Source: Pleurocapsales cyanobacterium LEGE 06147
Lineage (GTDB): Bacteria > Cyanobacteriota > Cyanobacteriia > Cyanobacteriales > Xenococcaceae
Direction: 5' to 3'
Length of the DNA: 47,599 nucleotides
NCBI GenBank assembly: GCA_015207585.1
Contig: JADEWQ010000040.1
Coordinates: 1 to 47,599 of the forward strand
The notes beneath the pieces were generated by a model. It was not told where the DNA came from. It made no database searches and saw only the letters and a program-made list of their open reading frames with translations. Shown here in pieces: positions 1 through 8,716 of this stretch (positions are counted from its first letter, which is position 1; every line of letters starts with the position of its first letter). The translations under genes and the position numbers were made by a program.

Positions 1-233
1 ACTGTACCTGAAAATCGCGATTTGGGGATAGTTAAATCCCCTCGCCCGAAACGAGCCAAACTACCTCTCGATTTATCTCCTTTTCCCTCTTGACAACTAG
101 CTTTCACGCTTAACTTGTCACTAATAGCTATTGGGTATTAGGTGGAACTCTTAGGAATCTTTATTAAAGATACCTGTTTTGGCGACTTTAGTTTACAAAA
201 AGTTATGTTATCATTTGTATTTATAAAATAAAA

Positions 234-1439
234 TTATTTTTGGGCATCGCTAACCCGCCAACTAAGCTTGAGGTTAAACCAGAAATTCCAGAGAGTCACT
301 GCAGCGATCGCGATTAACTTGGCTATATATTCGTTAACCTCCAAAACATTAAACAGTAAATTAACAAGCAAAACATTTAAAAATAAACCAGAAAGACAAA
401 TTAGATTAAATTTCAATAATCTTTTTAGCCTTTTGTTTATTCCTTGTTGATGACGAGAAATATCCCCAAAAGTCCAAAGATCATTCCAGAGAAAGTTATT
501 GAAAATGGCTACTTCTGATGACAAAATCGTACTGCGAGTCAGTCCGAAACCCAAAACTGTCCGCAATAGATAAAATATGCCTATATCGACAAACACGCCG
601 CTAAAGCCGACAATACCGAAGCGTATAAATCGCTTGAAAGGCCACAGATCGAAGCGCAACCGCAACAAATGTTGGATATATTCAATATATTGTTTCCAGG
701 TAACCTTACTTGCCCCTGCTTGGCGTTCTTGGAAAACATAACCGACTTCACCAATCCAGCGAATGCGACCTCTAGCAGTTACTTCAATTAAAATTTTATA
801 TCCGACTGGACTGAGAGATTTGCCTACAATGGCATCGCGGCGCACCATAAAATAACCACTCATGGGGTCGGAAAGACAACCGATTGCTTTTGGTAAAATA
901 ATTAAGCCCAGCATCTGTGCCCCACGGGACAAAAAGCGACGGATAATATTCCATTCGCTGACACCGCCTCCTTCGACGTGACGGCTAGCAACAGCTAAAT
1001 CTGCTCCTCTGTGCATTTCTTGCCATAGTTGGAGTAATACCTCTGGTGGATGTTGCAAATCTGCATCAATTACTCCCAGTACCTCTCCCCGCGCTACTTG
1101 CCATCCGCGAATAACTGCTGTCGATAATCCTCTTTCTCGTTCCCGCCGCATAACCTTTAACTGTGGATATTCTAAGGTCAATTCTTGAGCTAGTTTCCAA
1201 GTTCCATCAGGACTGTTATCATCGACGACAATCAATTCATATTCTTCTGGAATGACACGATCGAGCAATTGACTCAAAATTTTGATAATTTCTTGGATAT
1301 TATCTCCTTCGTTGTAAGTAGGAATTACCAAAGAAAACTTAAGGAATTGGCAGTCCCGTGTCCCGTCGACCAAAAATGGGGATTTGGGAATCTTCAAAAG
1401 ACCAGAAGGAACGGGCATAAGGGGTGAATAATACTTCAT
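234..1439 (-). CDS. Family 2 glycosyltransferase with GtrA membrane domain
   Basis: This 401-residue protein fuses a dolichol-phosphate-mannose-synthase-like GT2 domain (about residues 35-265) to a GtrA-like membrane domain (about 275-395). The GT2 part shows the start motif SLVIPTYNEGDNI, VVDDNSPDGT near residue 72 and the metal-binding DADLQH at 125-130. The tail has four hydrophobic segments typical of GtrA. Such fusions load a sugar onto a polyprenyl phosphate and flip or pass it for envelope glycan assembly. I start at the ATG at 1437-1439 because the family fold begins shortly after it. The frame stays open another 198 codons upstream, but only as the antisense of the neighbouring tnpB relic. 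That relic lies 12 bp away, so the native promoter may have been displaced. Domain assignment is firm; the sugar and acceptor are unknown. Confidence 0.88.
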   Translation of the reverse strand: MKYYSPLMPVPSGLLKIPKSPFLVDGTRDCQFLKFSLVIPTYNEGDNIQEIIKILSQLLDRVIPEEYELIVVDDNSPDGTWKLAQELTLEYPQLKVMRRERERGLSTAVIRGWQVARGEVLGVIDADLQHPPEVLLQLWQEMHRGADLAVASRHVEGGGVSEWNIIRRFLSRGAQMLGLIILPKAIGCLSDPMSGYFMVRRDAIVGKSLSPVGYKILIEVTARGRIRWIGEVGYVFQERQAGASKVTWKQYIEYIQHLLRLRFDLWPFKRFIRFGIVGFSGVFVDIGIFYLLRTVLGFGLTRSTILSSEVAIFNNFLWNDLWTFGDISRHQQGINKRLKRLLKFNLICLSGLFLNVLLVNLLFNVLEVNEYIAKLIAIAAVTLWNFWFNLKLSWRVSDAQK

Positions 1440-1451
1440 AAAAATCCTCGT

Positions 1452-2054
1452 TTGGAACCGCCTAAGAAGACACCAAAAATTATTGGTGTCGATCTTGGTC
1501 GTAGCTCGATAGCTGCTACCAGTACAGGAAAAACTTGGGATGGAGAGCTGCTTAACCGTGTCAGAGATAGGTATAGTCGAGTTAGAGCCAACGTTCAAGC
1601 TAAACGCTCTCGGTCTGCTAGACGCTTGCTGAGAAGGCTCTCTGGGCGCGAACGTAGATTCCAAAAATGGCTCAACAATAATATTTCTAAACAGCTTGTC
1701 GCTGAAGCCAAACAACTTAATGCAACATTGGCTTTCGAGGATTTGACCAAGATTAGGCAATCCCTCAACAAAAAACTTAGAAGCAAGACTGAGAGAAGAA
1801 AAACCAATAATTGGGCTTTCTATCACCTTAGGCTGCAGGTTTTGTATAAAGCAGCTCTTGCTGGAATCTTTGTTGTTTTTGTTCCCCCTGCATTTACCTC
1901 GCAGATTTGTGCGAGATGTCACCACATTCACCCGCTCCCTAGAAAATCCTATCGCAGTGGCAAGAAGTTTAAATGTGGTAACTGTGGTTGGGAACATGAT
2001 GCTGACGTTAACGCAGGTATGATAATTACTCAACTTGGGGGTGTTTTTGTATAA
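1452..2054 (+). pseudogene. tnpB: N-terminally truncated TnpB (IS200/IS605 OrfB) relic
   Basis: The 200-residue frame has the catalytic half of a TnpB RNA-guided nuclease. The RuvC-I aspartate is D14 (IIGVDLGR), the RuvC-II glutamate E95 (AFEDL), the zinc ribbon is C152/C155 and C174/C177, and the RuvC-III aspartate lies in HDADVNA (about 182-184). A full TnpB is roughly 370-450 residues, so the N-terminal recognition half is missing; the frame opens at a TTG directly on the RuvC core. No tnpA is nearby and I see no clear right-end or omega-RNA structure after the stop. All catalytic residues survive, so it is either recently truncated or expressed as a short form. It runs head-to-head with the glycosyltransferase gene, with only 12 bp between them. 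Confidence 0.85.
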
Positions 2055-2618
2055 AGTATTCTAATTTCTAAGTTCTCAATAACCGCTCTATTTTGACCAG
2101 TTAAAATTGTTTTTTTAAGACTTGTCGTACTTGATTACTTTTCTGTCTGCATCTGTAGCAGGAGAAACCCAAACTGGGCGATCGCTTTTTACCTAGAGAA
2201 TAAATTGATGAGGTACAGTCAAAGTTTTATTTGCCATCTTTTTGCTGCCTTTTCAATCCAGATTGCAACTAACAGCAAGCAACTGGAAATAATCGAAATT
2301 AGCGATCGCCTGATTTATGCAAGAGATCTTATAACTTAGAAATAGGGCGATCTCGTGGAGCGAGTGCTGCCGCACCGCGCCTATCCCGGCAATAGTTAAG
2401 GCGACAGGGGGTAAAACGCTAGGATACTTAAAGTAGGCAAAACTCTTTTTAAGTTTCTCCAAGCAGTTTCTAGCAGATTACCGGAAGTAATTCAAGAATC
2501 TAATATTGTTAAGCTAATATGCCAAAATATTTAAATAAAGCTCATTATTAATATTCAAGCTTGTATTTACAGGATTGAACCGATCTTTGGAAGAATATAG
2601 TATAAAATCAACTTGCTA
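2055..2618. other. Intergenic region with one dispersed repeat
   Basis: These 564 bases between the TnpB relic and the FHA gene hold no convincing gene. A 69-codon frame on the minus strand has no recognisable features. Two HIP1-like sites and one 32-bp repeat shared with the P450 relic region (2348-2379) lie here. The last 100 bases are AT-rich and probably carry the promoter of the FHA gene. Confidence 0.6.
2348..2379 (+). repeat. 32-bp dispersed repeat, copy A
   Basis: The sequence gcgatctcg-tgg-agcgagtgctg followed by ccgcaccgc matches the reverse complement of 34535-34566 at 29 of 32 positions; only the three bases after gcgatctcg differ. Both copies lie close to decayed genes (TnpB here, P450 there). 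It may be part of a small dispersed element; I see no flanking inverted ends. Confidence 0.6.
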
Positions 2619-3068
2619 ATGGCTGCCAAACCAGCAATACACCGTGAAGAGCATGTTTTGATTGTCGTAGACGGCAAGGGGCAAAAAGAAGTTATCCTCG
2701 AAGAGCTTACCTATTCTCTAGGAAGAGGACAGCAATGCGATATCCGTCTTAACTCTCAATTCGTCTCGCGTCATCATGCTACCTTGCTCAGACGAACGCG
2801 GGAAGATGGCTACGATTATTACCGAATTATTGATGGCGATTCTGAAGGAAAAGTGAGTGTTAATGGTTTGCTGGTTAATGGTCGTAAAGTTTTATTTCAC
2901 GACCTCAAAGATGGCGATAAAGTAGTCTTTGGACCGCAAGTAACTGCTGTATATCAACATCGTCAGTATGATGTATTTCCTACTGTACCCCCTGACGACC
3001 CGTTTGATATTACTTTGATCGATCCTGCTATGATCGATGGTGACGAGTCAGAAGATCGGATAAATTAA
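2619..3068 (+). CDS. FHA domain protein
   Basis: This 149-residue protein is essentially a single forkhead-associated domain, a phosphothreonine-binding module. The hallmark pieces are the GRGQQCDIRL strand-loop, SRHHATL (the conserved S-x-x-H), and the NGLLVNGRKV and LKDGDKVVFG turns. The tail is short and acidic with no second domain. I chose the ATG at 2619; a TTG six bases upstream is also open but is a weaker start. It probably acts as a soluble adaptor for Ser/Thr kinase signalling. holB follows 69 bp downstream on the same strand, so the two may share a transcript, though their functions are not obviously linked. Confidence 0.85.
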   Translation: MAAKPAIHREEHVLIVVDGKGQKEVILEELTYSLGRGQQCDIRLNSQFVSRHHATLLRRTREDGYDYYRIIDGDSEGKVSVNGLLVNGRKVLFHDLKDGDKVVFGPQVTAVYQHRQYDVFPTVPPDDPFDITLIDPAMIDGDESEDRIN

Positions 3069-3137
3069 CTAAAAATAAAATAAATTCATAATCCTTTCAA
3101 AATTTAAGCTACTCTTCATGAAAATGCAAATTAAAAA

Positions 3138-4091
3138 ATGAACTCTTGGGTAGATGCGATCGGTCAAGAGCGAGCAGTTCAACTATTACAACAGGCTGTA
3201 GCCCTCAAGCGAATAGCTCCAGCTTATTTATTTGTAGGTGCCTCAGGAATCGGTCGTAGTTTAGTTGCTAAAAATTTTACGCAGCTTTTATTTTGTGCCG
3301 ATCTACCAAAAGATAAACAAATTTCTGTCCGACAAAAGTTACAAACAGGTAACCATCCCAATTTGTTATGGGTACAGCCTACTTATCTCGATTGCGGAGA
3401 ATTAATTTCTGCCTCACAAGCAGCCGCTATTGGATTAAAACGAAAAGCACTGCCACAGATCAGGATAGAACAAATTCGCCAGATTCATCATTTTGTCAGT
3501 CGTCCTCCCCTGGAAGCTTCTCGGTTAGTGGTAGTCATCGAAGATGCTCAAACTATGACTGAAGCAGCCGCTAATGCTTTACTCAAGACTTTAGAAGAAC
3601 CAGGTAAGACAACATTAATTTTGATTGCACTAGATGCAGACTCTCTATTATCTACCCTTGTCTCGCGTTGTCAGCGTATTCCTTTTTATCGCTTGTCTCA
3701 GCTCAATCTGCAACGGGTATTAAAGACGAAAGGTTATGAAGAGATTTTAGAATATCCAGAAATATTGGCGCTCGCTCAAGGTAGTCCGGGAGAAGCGATC
3801 GCTTCTTTTGAACAACTCCAAGCAATTTCCCCGGATTTACGCCAAAAGTTATTACAACCTCCTAATTGCTCTTTAGATGCTCTGCAACTAGCTAAAGAGA
3901 TCGAGCGACAATTAGATATTCAGACTCAGTTATGGTTAGTCGATTATCTACAATATTATTATTGGCAAAAAGATCGACAGCAAAACATGATGAAACAATG
4001 GGAAAAAACTCGTCAATGTCTCCTCAGTTATGTTCAACCTCGATTGGTCTGGGAATGTACTCTATTGATGTTATCGACAGTAAATAGCTAA
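3138..4091 (+). CDS. holB: DNA polymerase III delta-prime subunit
   Basis: This 317-residue AAA+ clamp-loader subunit has an N-terminal module with a P-loop-like GASGIGRS at residues 34-41. The acidic Walker B region reads VVIEDAQTM, followed by the sensor stretch ANALLKTLEEPG and the SRC motif (LVSRCQRI). In the holoenzyme, delta-prime helps load the sliding clamp onto primed DNA and usually does not hydrolyse ATP. Length and motif order fit cyanobacterial holB. An ATG at 3138 begins the family-typical MNSWVDAIGQ. No thymidylate kinase gene, a common partner, lies beside it here. Confidence 0.9.
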   Translation: MNSWVDAIGQERAVQLLQQAVALKRIAPAYLFVGASGIGRSLVAKNFTQLLFCADLPKDKQISVRQKLQTGNHPNLLWVQPTYLDCGELISASQAAAIGLKRKALPQIRIEQIRQIHHFVSRPPLEASRLVVVIEDAQTMTEAAANALLKTLEEPGKTTLILIALDADSLLSTLVSRCQRIPFYRLSQLNLQRVLKTKGYEEILEYPEILALAQGSPGEAIASFEQLQAISPDLRQKLLQPPNCSLDALQLAKEIERQLDIQTQLWLVDYLQYYYWQKDRQQNMMKQWEKTRQCLLSYVQPRLVWECTLLMLSTVNS

Positions 4092-4099
4092 AGCTGGAG

Positions 4100-4228
4100 T
4101 TAATTTGCTTTATTTTTTAAAATTTGAACTGTATTTTTGCTCTCTTGGTGTTGATAATAGATAATACTAATTATCGTAAAACCAATTAATACCATCAGAG
4201 CAGAAAAGATTGCCGCTCTTTCAAACAT
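4100..4228 (-). CDS. Possible 42-residue single-span membrane protein
   Basis: A short frame starting MFERAAIFSALMV has one hydrophobic stretch (about residues 5-24) followed by a polar, lysine-rich tail ending in NKAN and a TAA stop. This is the layout of the many tiny thylakoid or membrane proteins of cyanobacteria, but I do not recognise the family. It converges on the end of holB 8 bp away. No clear ribosome-binding site is visible before the ATG. The rest of the gap to menE (4229-4428) is AT-rich with no other gene seen. Moderate to low confidence. Confidence 0.35.
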   Translation of the reverse strand: MFERAAIFSALMVLIGFTIISIIYYQHQESKNTVQILKNKAN

Positions 4229-4428
4229 TAATTTTATTTAATTTAATTAATCTAAACTTTATTTTCTTCTTAATTAACCCTATCTGACCTGAGTTATTAC
4301 ACGGATCTATTTTCCTAAAAAACTAAGTTTATTTACGTATTCGCGAGTAAAATTACAATTTTTTATAAGTAAATTTCTAAAATATTTATAAGTTGATATT
4401 TAATGCTTTTTAGATTTAAATTGTTTGA

Positions 4429-5865
4429 ATGAGAAATAAGATATTAAATTATTTATGGCAACGAAGCGATCGCGATTGGTTAATTGGTTATGACAGTCAA
4501 CAATTGCATCATTTAACCAAAGAATTATTGGTAGAGTTAAACCAATTAATTTTAAGGAAAAAAAGACCTCCACGAATACTTATAGCAGAAAATAATCCTC
4601 TACAATTTCTTGCCTTTTTCTTAGCAGCCGTTGCCGCTGACACTCATGTCTTTCTTGCTAATCCTCATTGGGGAAAACAGGAATGGCAACAAGCCTTCGA
4701 TCTCATTCAACCAGATTTAGTTTGGGGAGAGAACGTTCGCTGGCGCGAGGGGAAAGATGGGGAGATGAAGAATACAAAGGATAAATTACAATTCCCAGTT
4801 ACCCATTCTCCATCTTTAATCATGATTCCTACTGGGGGATCGTCTGGAAAAATCCGTTTTGCCATGCATACTTGGTCAACTTTATCGGCTTCAGTAGCAG
4901 GATTTTGTCAATATTTCGCTCGCAAACAGGTAAATTCTTGTTGTGTGTTGCCTCTATATCATGTTAGCGGTTTAATGCAATTTTTGCGTTCTTTTTTGAC
5001 TGATGGCAAGTTAGCAATTTTTCCTTATTCAGCTTTGAAACAAGGCAAAAAACCAGAGATCGATCCTCAAGAATTCTTTATCTCTCTGGTGCCGACTCAA
5101 CTACAATTTCTCTTACAATCCGATCCTAATTGGTTATCTCACTTCCATACAGTTCTATTAGGGGGAGCACCAGCTTGGCGATCGCTCCTCGACACTACCA
5201 GAAAACATCATATCCGTCTAGCACCTACCTATGGGATGACAGAAACGGCTTCCCAGATTGCTACCCTTAAACCAGAGGATTTCCTTCAAGGTAATAACAG
5301 TAGCGGCCGAATTTTACCCCACGCCAAAATATTTATCCAAAACGAGACGGGAGAGTTGTTAAATACTCAAGAAATGGGGAGCATCACCATTGAGGCTGAT
5401 TCTCTTTATCTCGGTTATTATCCCCATCTTTCTGCTGAGAGTAAATCAACCTCCTTTACTACCGACGATCTCGGTTTTTTTGACCCTCAAGGTTATTTGT
5501 ATATTGTCGGTAGACGCAGCCAAAAGATTATTACTGGTGGAGAAAATGTTTTTCCCGCAGAAGTAGAAGCAGCTATTCTAGCCACTAATTTAGTTGCGGA
5601 TGTTGTTGCGATCGGTTTACCAGATTCTCAGTGGGGAGAAGTAGTTATTGTTGTCTATGTGCCCAAGAATTTAAAGATTTCTACTACTTCGATCCAACAA
5701 AAAATTAAACTTCAATTAAGTAAATATAAACAACCTAAATATTGGATTAGGGTTAATATTTTACCCCGTAATGAGCGAGGAAAAATTAATTATCAGCAAA
5801 TAACCTATATAGCTTGGGATTGGCTAAATAAACAAGATAAAAGAGACATAATGCCTGAGTTCTGA
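4429..5865 (+). CDS. menE: O-succinylbenzoate-CoA ligase
   Basis: This 478-residue member of the adenylate-forming (ANL) family fits MenE, which joins CoA to o-succinylbenzoate in phylloquinone synthesis, the quinone of photosystem I. The P-loop-like motif PTGGSSGK is at residues 134-141, the A5 motif is APTYGMTETASQI, and the hinge and C-terminal motifs are TDDLGFFDPQGYLYIVGR and KIITGGENVFPAEVE. The length is at the upper end for cyanobacterial MenE. It starts at an ATG at 4429 with no strong ribosome-binding site. No other men gene lies in the window. Another acyl-CoA ligase is possible but less likely given the short N-domain. Confidence 0.82.
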   Translation: MRNKILNYLWQRSDRDWLIGYDSQQLHHLTKELLVELNQLILRKKRPPRILIAENNPLQFLAFFLAAVAADTHVFLANPHWGKQEWQQAFDLIQPDLVWGENVRWREGKDGEMKNTKDKLQFPVTHSPSLIMIPTGGSSGKIRFAMHTWSTLSASVAGFCQYFARKQVNSCCVLPLYHVSGLMQFLRSFLTDGKLAIFPYSALKQGKKPEIDPQEFFISLVPTQLQFLLQSDPNWLSHFHTVLLGGAPAWRSLLDTTRKHHIRLAPTYGMTETASQIATLKPEDFLQGNNSSGRILPHAKIFIQNETGELLNTQEMGSITIEADSLYLGYYPHLSAESKSTSFTTDDLGFFDPQGYLYIVGRRSQKIITGGENVFPAEVEAAILATNLVADVVAIGLPDSQWGEVVIVVYVPKNLKISTTSIQQKIKLQLSKYKQPKYWIRVNILPRNERGKINYQQITYIAWDWLNKQDKRDIMPEF

Positions 5866-5896
5866 ATAAGGATATTTATTGGGACTAAAAGTCAAC

Positions 5897-5934
5897 AATC
5901 AGAATTGAGGAGAAATTTTTCTGAATTTCTGATT
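5897..5934. terminator. Possible bidirectional terminator hairpin
   Basis: The arms aatcagaatt (5897-5906) and aatttctgatt (5924-5934) pair with one bulge. The hairpin sits between the convergent ends of menE and the PEP-CTERM gene, where a shared terminator is expected. There is no long T-run, so confidence is limited. Confidence 0.35.
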
Positions 5935-5985
5935 CCGCGTTCTTTTCCCACCTTTAAGCTTATACAAAACTGAGGTTAATTAGTA

Positions 5986-7029
5986 TTAGAGAGCGTGCTT
6001 ACGGTGGCGATAAACAACTATTCCAATTAAACTGAGGGAGAACAGAGAAATAGTACTAGGTTCCGGCACTTTTGTCGGGTTAGAATTAACGATCTCAGTA
6101 TTACTAGCATTAGTATTAGGCTCAAGCGTAAAAGCAGAGTCAACAACTTGAGATTTATTATCTCCGTCGAACTCAGTCTCAGCGGTATCAGCAACTTCAG
6201 GATTATCACCATCAGTGTTAGATGGTGTAGAGTTAGGGACTTCAAGTCTATCGGGAACGAAGCTAATAACTTCAGAGCTAGTTAGGTCTTTTTTTGTTTC
6301 GGAAAAAATAGAAGTATATACTAAATCTGGTGTATTGTTTGTCTCAAAATTAGTAAGCCAATTGCTCTTGCTCTTTTCAGTAATTAGAGAAGATATGCTG
6401 ACTATACTTTCATTTATCCAACTTAGCTCGGTAAATTTTACCGTTTCATGGGTGTAAAATGCACTTTGATAGGAAGATAAGGGCAAGATAGGGGAAGTGA
6501 AAAAGACGGAGTTAATGATTTGAGTTCTGCTAGATCGCGATCTCCTACTGACTAACAGCTCATCAAAGTTTAAGTTGCTATTTTCTGAAAAGAAAAAATC
6601 CGAGCGAACTTTGTCAAATCTAGCCTGAGATAATTTAAGAGTAGTAAATTTTTGCTCGTTAACAAGAGTGACAAAATTTTGAGCATTAAAGAGCGGTTTG
6701 AAATCGATCTTTTCATTATTTTGCCAGAGCAATTTTTTCTGTTTCTGGTCTAATAAATCTATAATTGTGGGTAAAGTAATCTCATCTAGCAAAGAAAATT
6801 TGTTTGATACAGTCGTCTTATTAGTAATATAATTAGGAGTAATAAATTTTTTACCCAAACCCCCGTTACCGAACTTGTATTCTAAATTTTCTTCTGTAGA
6901 ATTTTTCAAAGAAGTAAAATAAACATTATTAGCAGTACTAGCACTAATACTTAAAGATATAAGTATTGTTGTTAGGGTTATAAGCGAAATTTTAGTTTTT
7001 GGTATCAATGAAGAGTTTAGATTAGACAT
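5986..7029 (-). CDS. PEP-CTERM sorting-signal protein of unknown function
   Basis: This 347-residue exported protein has an N-terminal signal-like helix (about residues 13-32). It ends in a PEP-CTERM tripartite signal: VPEPST, a hydrophobic stretch, then the basic cluster YRHRKHAL. In this system an exosortase/archaeosortase-like enzyme cleaves and anchors the protein at the cell envelope; the exosortase is not in this window. The middle is rich in Ser, Thr and Asn with no domain I recognise. An acidic region with repeated D, G and N around residues 270-300 suggests an extracellular, flexible linker. It is divergent from tab2, with 174 AT-rich bases between them. Function unknown. Confidence 0.75.
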   Translation of the reverse strand: MSNLNSSLIPKTKISLITLTTILISLSISASTANNVYFTSLKNSTEENLEYKFGNGGLGKKFITPNYITNKTTVSNKFSLLDEITLPTIIDLLDQKQKKLLWQNNEKIDFKPLFNAQNFVTLVNEQKFTTLKLSQARFDKVRSDFFFSENSNLNFDELLVSRRSRSSRTQIINSVFFTSPILPLSSYQSAFYTHETVKFTELSWINESIVSISSLITEKSKSNWLTNFETNNTPDLVYTSIFSETKKDLTSSEVISFVPDRLEVPNSTPSNTDGDNPEVADTAETEFDGDNKSQVVDSAFTLEPNTNASNTEIVNSNPTKVPEPSTISLFSLSLIGIVVYRHRKHAL

Positions 7030-7203
7030 ATATTAATGCTTAGATTTTTCTTGATTGCAATTAATCATAAATTAGACTTTGGATAAACTTCAAGTTACAG
7101 ATATTTTTTTAATCCAAAATTTATAAAAAAATATATATTTAATATATACACGCAAATTTAATAATTCAGCAGACAATAAAGTTATTTATTTAACACAATC
7201 TTC

Positions 7204-8031
7204 ATGAAAAAATGGCAACTCGATTTTCATAAACTTCCTTTAATAGATAAACAACCAAATATATGGGAATTACTGATCTGTGAAGATCGCGGTTCAATTA
7301 TTTATGAAGCTCGCTGTCCGCAATCTCAAGCTAATTCGGATTGGTTAGTTACTCAACTACGTCAGGCTATAGGGGAAAATCGACCGGATATAATCCAAAT
7401 TTTTCGTCCGCAAATTTTAGGTTTATTAACGATAGCGGCAAAAAAACTAGGAATTGAAGTAGAGGCAACTAGACGCACCCATGCATTGAAAAAAGAATTA
7501 AAAAAACGTGCCAGCAACTATACCAGCACAACACCCAACTATAATCCAGTTGCTTTAGAAAAACCCCCACCACAAGCTTTACCAGAAAATCTCTGGGGAG
7601 AACAATGGAATTTTGCCAGTATTGGAGCTGGAGATCTAGTAGAGATGTTTGGCGATCGCCCCATTCCCGTAAAAGATATGCCAGAATCTCTCTTACCGCT
7701 TAATTTGGGTATTGCTTCTACTACATTCATTCCAGGAGTAGTAATTTACGGAGGAAGAAATTCTCTTCAGTTAGTGCGTTGGTTGGAAAAAGAAAAACCC
7801 GTATTTTTGAATTATATTCCTACAGAAGTAGGACAATCGGGAGGATTAATTTTAGAAACAGGATTAGTCGCTCGCTGGATCGTGGCTACTTTTGAAGATC
7901 GAGAGGTAGCACAAGCGGCTCAAAATTATGAACAACGCAAACAAGCAAGTCAAGGGCTACACTTTCTATTGGTGCAACCCGATAATTCGGGCATGACTCA
8001 TACAGGGTTTTGGTTACTTAAAGAAGAGTAG
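7204..8031 (+). CDS. Tab2/Atab2 family RNA-binding protein
   Basis: This 275-residue protein matches the Tab2/Atab2 family found in cyanobacteria and chloroplasts. In algae and plants these bind RNA and are needed for translation of photosystem I (psaB) mRNA. Visible family features are the N-terminal WELLICEDRGSIIYEARCPQ and QIFRPQILGLLTIAAKKLGI segments and the C-terminal GLHFLLVQPDNSGMTHTGFW, ending in a conserved aromatic-rich tail. Length is typical and the start at 7204 fits. The bacterial role is inferred from the organellar homologues. The gene ends only a few bases before the putative HEARO RNA on the opposite strand. Confidence 0.85.
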   Translation: MKKWQLDFHKLPLIDKQPNIWELLICEDRGSIIYEARCPQSQANSDWLVTQLRQAIGENRPDIIQIFRPQILGLLTIAAKKLGIEVEATRRTHALKKELKKRASNYTSTTPNYNPVALEKPPPQALPENLWGEQWNFASIGAGDLVEMFGDRPIPVKDMPESLLPLNLGIASTTFIPGVVIYGGRNSLQLVRWLEKEKPVFLNYIPTEVGQSGGLILETGLVARWIVATFEDREVAQAAQNYEQRKQASQGLHFLLVQPDNSGMTHTGFWLLKEE

Positions 8032-8039
8032 AGTTCTTG

Positions 8040-8320
8040 CGTCAACTAACAATATTCGAGGAAACGGATCCGTTCGTCAGCTTGCAAGCCTTGTTCTCCG
8101 TAGGAATTGCTGAGCAGAGTAAGTTAAGCTCATTCCCCGCTGTTGTTGCAGGGATTTTACCGCAAAAAATGGGTTTAAAGCCTTGCCCTTCTAGGGCAAC
8201 AAAGTGGTAAATTATCTTCAAGTTGGTCTACTCCATCCTGTGTTCGTGGGAAACAGGTACCCAAAATAACCACGTAAAGCCGAGAGTAGCACTCCTAGGC
8301 GCGAACAACCTCTCTAAAAA
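8040..8320 (-). ncRNA. Putative orphan HEARO / IscB omega-RNA
   Basis: This GC-richer, highly structured stretch has no open frame. Read on the minus strand it resembles, from memory, the HEARO RNA (HNH endonuclease-associated RNA and ORF) that guides IscB. It includes the phrases ctctcggctttacgtgg and cagcggggaatgagc followed by cttaacttact. Stems seen directly (plus coordinates): TTGCCCT/AGGGCAA at 8183-8189 and 8193-8199; CCTGT-TTC/GAA-ACAGG across 8237-8257; and GGAAT plus GAGC at 8103-8115 pairing with GCTC plus ATTCC at 8128-8136. No IscB ORF lies downstream, where tab2 occupies the DNA, so it would be a stand-alone copy. The guide would be its 5' end, from flanking DNA near 8310-8335. 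The identity comes from recall, not a covariance search; the boundaries are approximate. Confidence 0.5.
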
Positions 8321-8356
8321 CGCATTAGTAACTATCAATTTCAAAGAACAAAATTT

Positions 8357-8662
8357 TTGGGTAACATAACATACAACATATTCTTTGATGATTATACAAA
8401 ATTAATTGAAAGGATTTTATATTTAGTATATTTAGCCACTTATTATAAGAAACGAATAATATTTCTTGGTGGAGAACATACGCTAACATACCTTATTACA
8501 ATTGCACAGTCAAAAGCACTGCAAAATAAGATAAGAATTATTCACTTAGATGCACATCATGACATGAATTCCTCTGCAATTTTAAAATATCAGCCAAATC
8601 ATGCGAAGCCAAATCACGCGAATTTTATCTCTTTTCTCTATGGACAGAATAAGCTGCTCTAA
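8357..8662 (+). pseudogene. Arginase/agmatinase-fold fragment
   Basis: The 101-residue frame carries two metal-site motifs of the ureohydrolase family: FLGGEHTLTYL (the GGxH strand) and IIHLDAHHDMN (the DAHxD strand). The family is normally about 300 residues; both the N-terminal half and everything after the second motif are missing. The first codon is a TTG without a ribosome-binding site. The lost 5' part ends near the 5' edge of the putative HEARO RNA, so that element may have replaced it. Substrate cannot be judged; peptide arginases and agmatinases share these motifs. Confidence 0.65.
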
Positions 8663-8716
8663 GTGGAGATGCTTTATTTAAGGTAACGTTGAGCAATAGT
8701 AATATGAGGTTATTCT

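Noticed and set aside
1440-2033. 198-codon upstream extension of the glycosyltransferase frame
   Set aside because: It is the antisense of the TnpB relic, low in family resemblance, and GT2-GtrA proteins begin near the ATG at 1439.
2253-2462. 69-codon minus-strand frame
   Set aside because: It overlaps the dispersed repeat, has no start context and no recognisable features.
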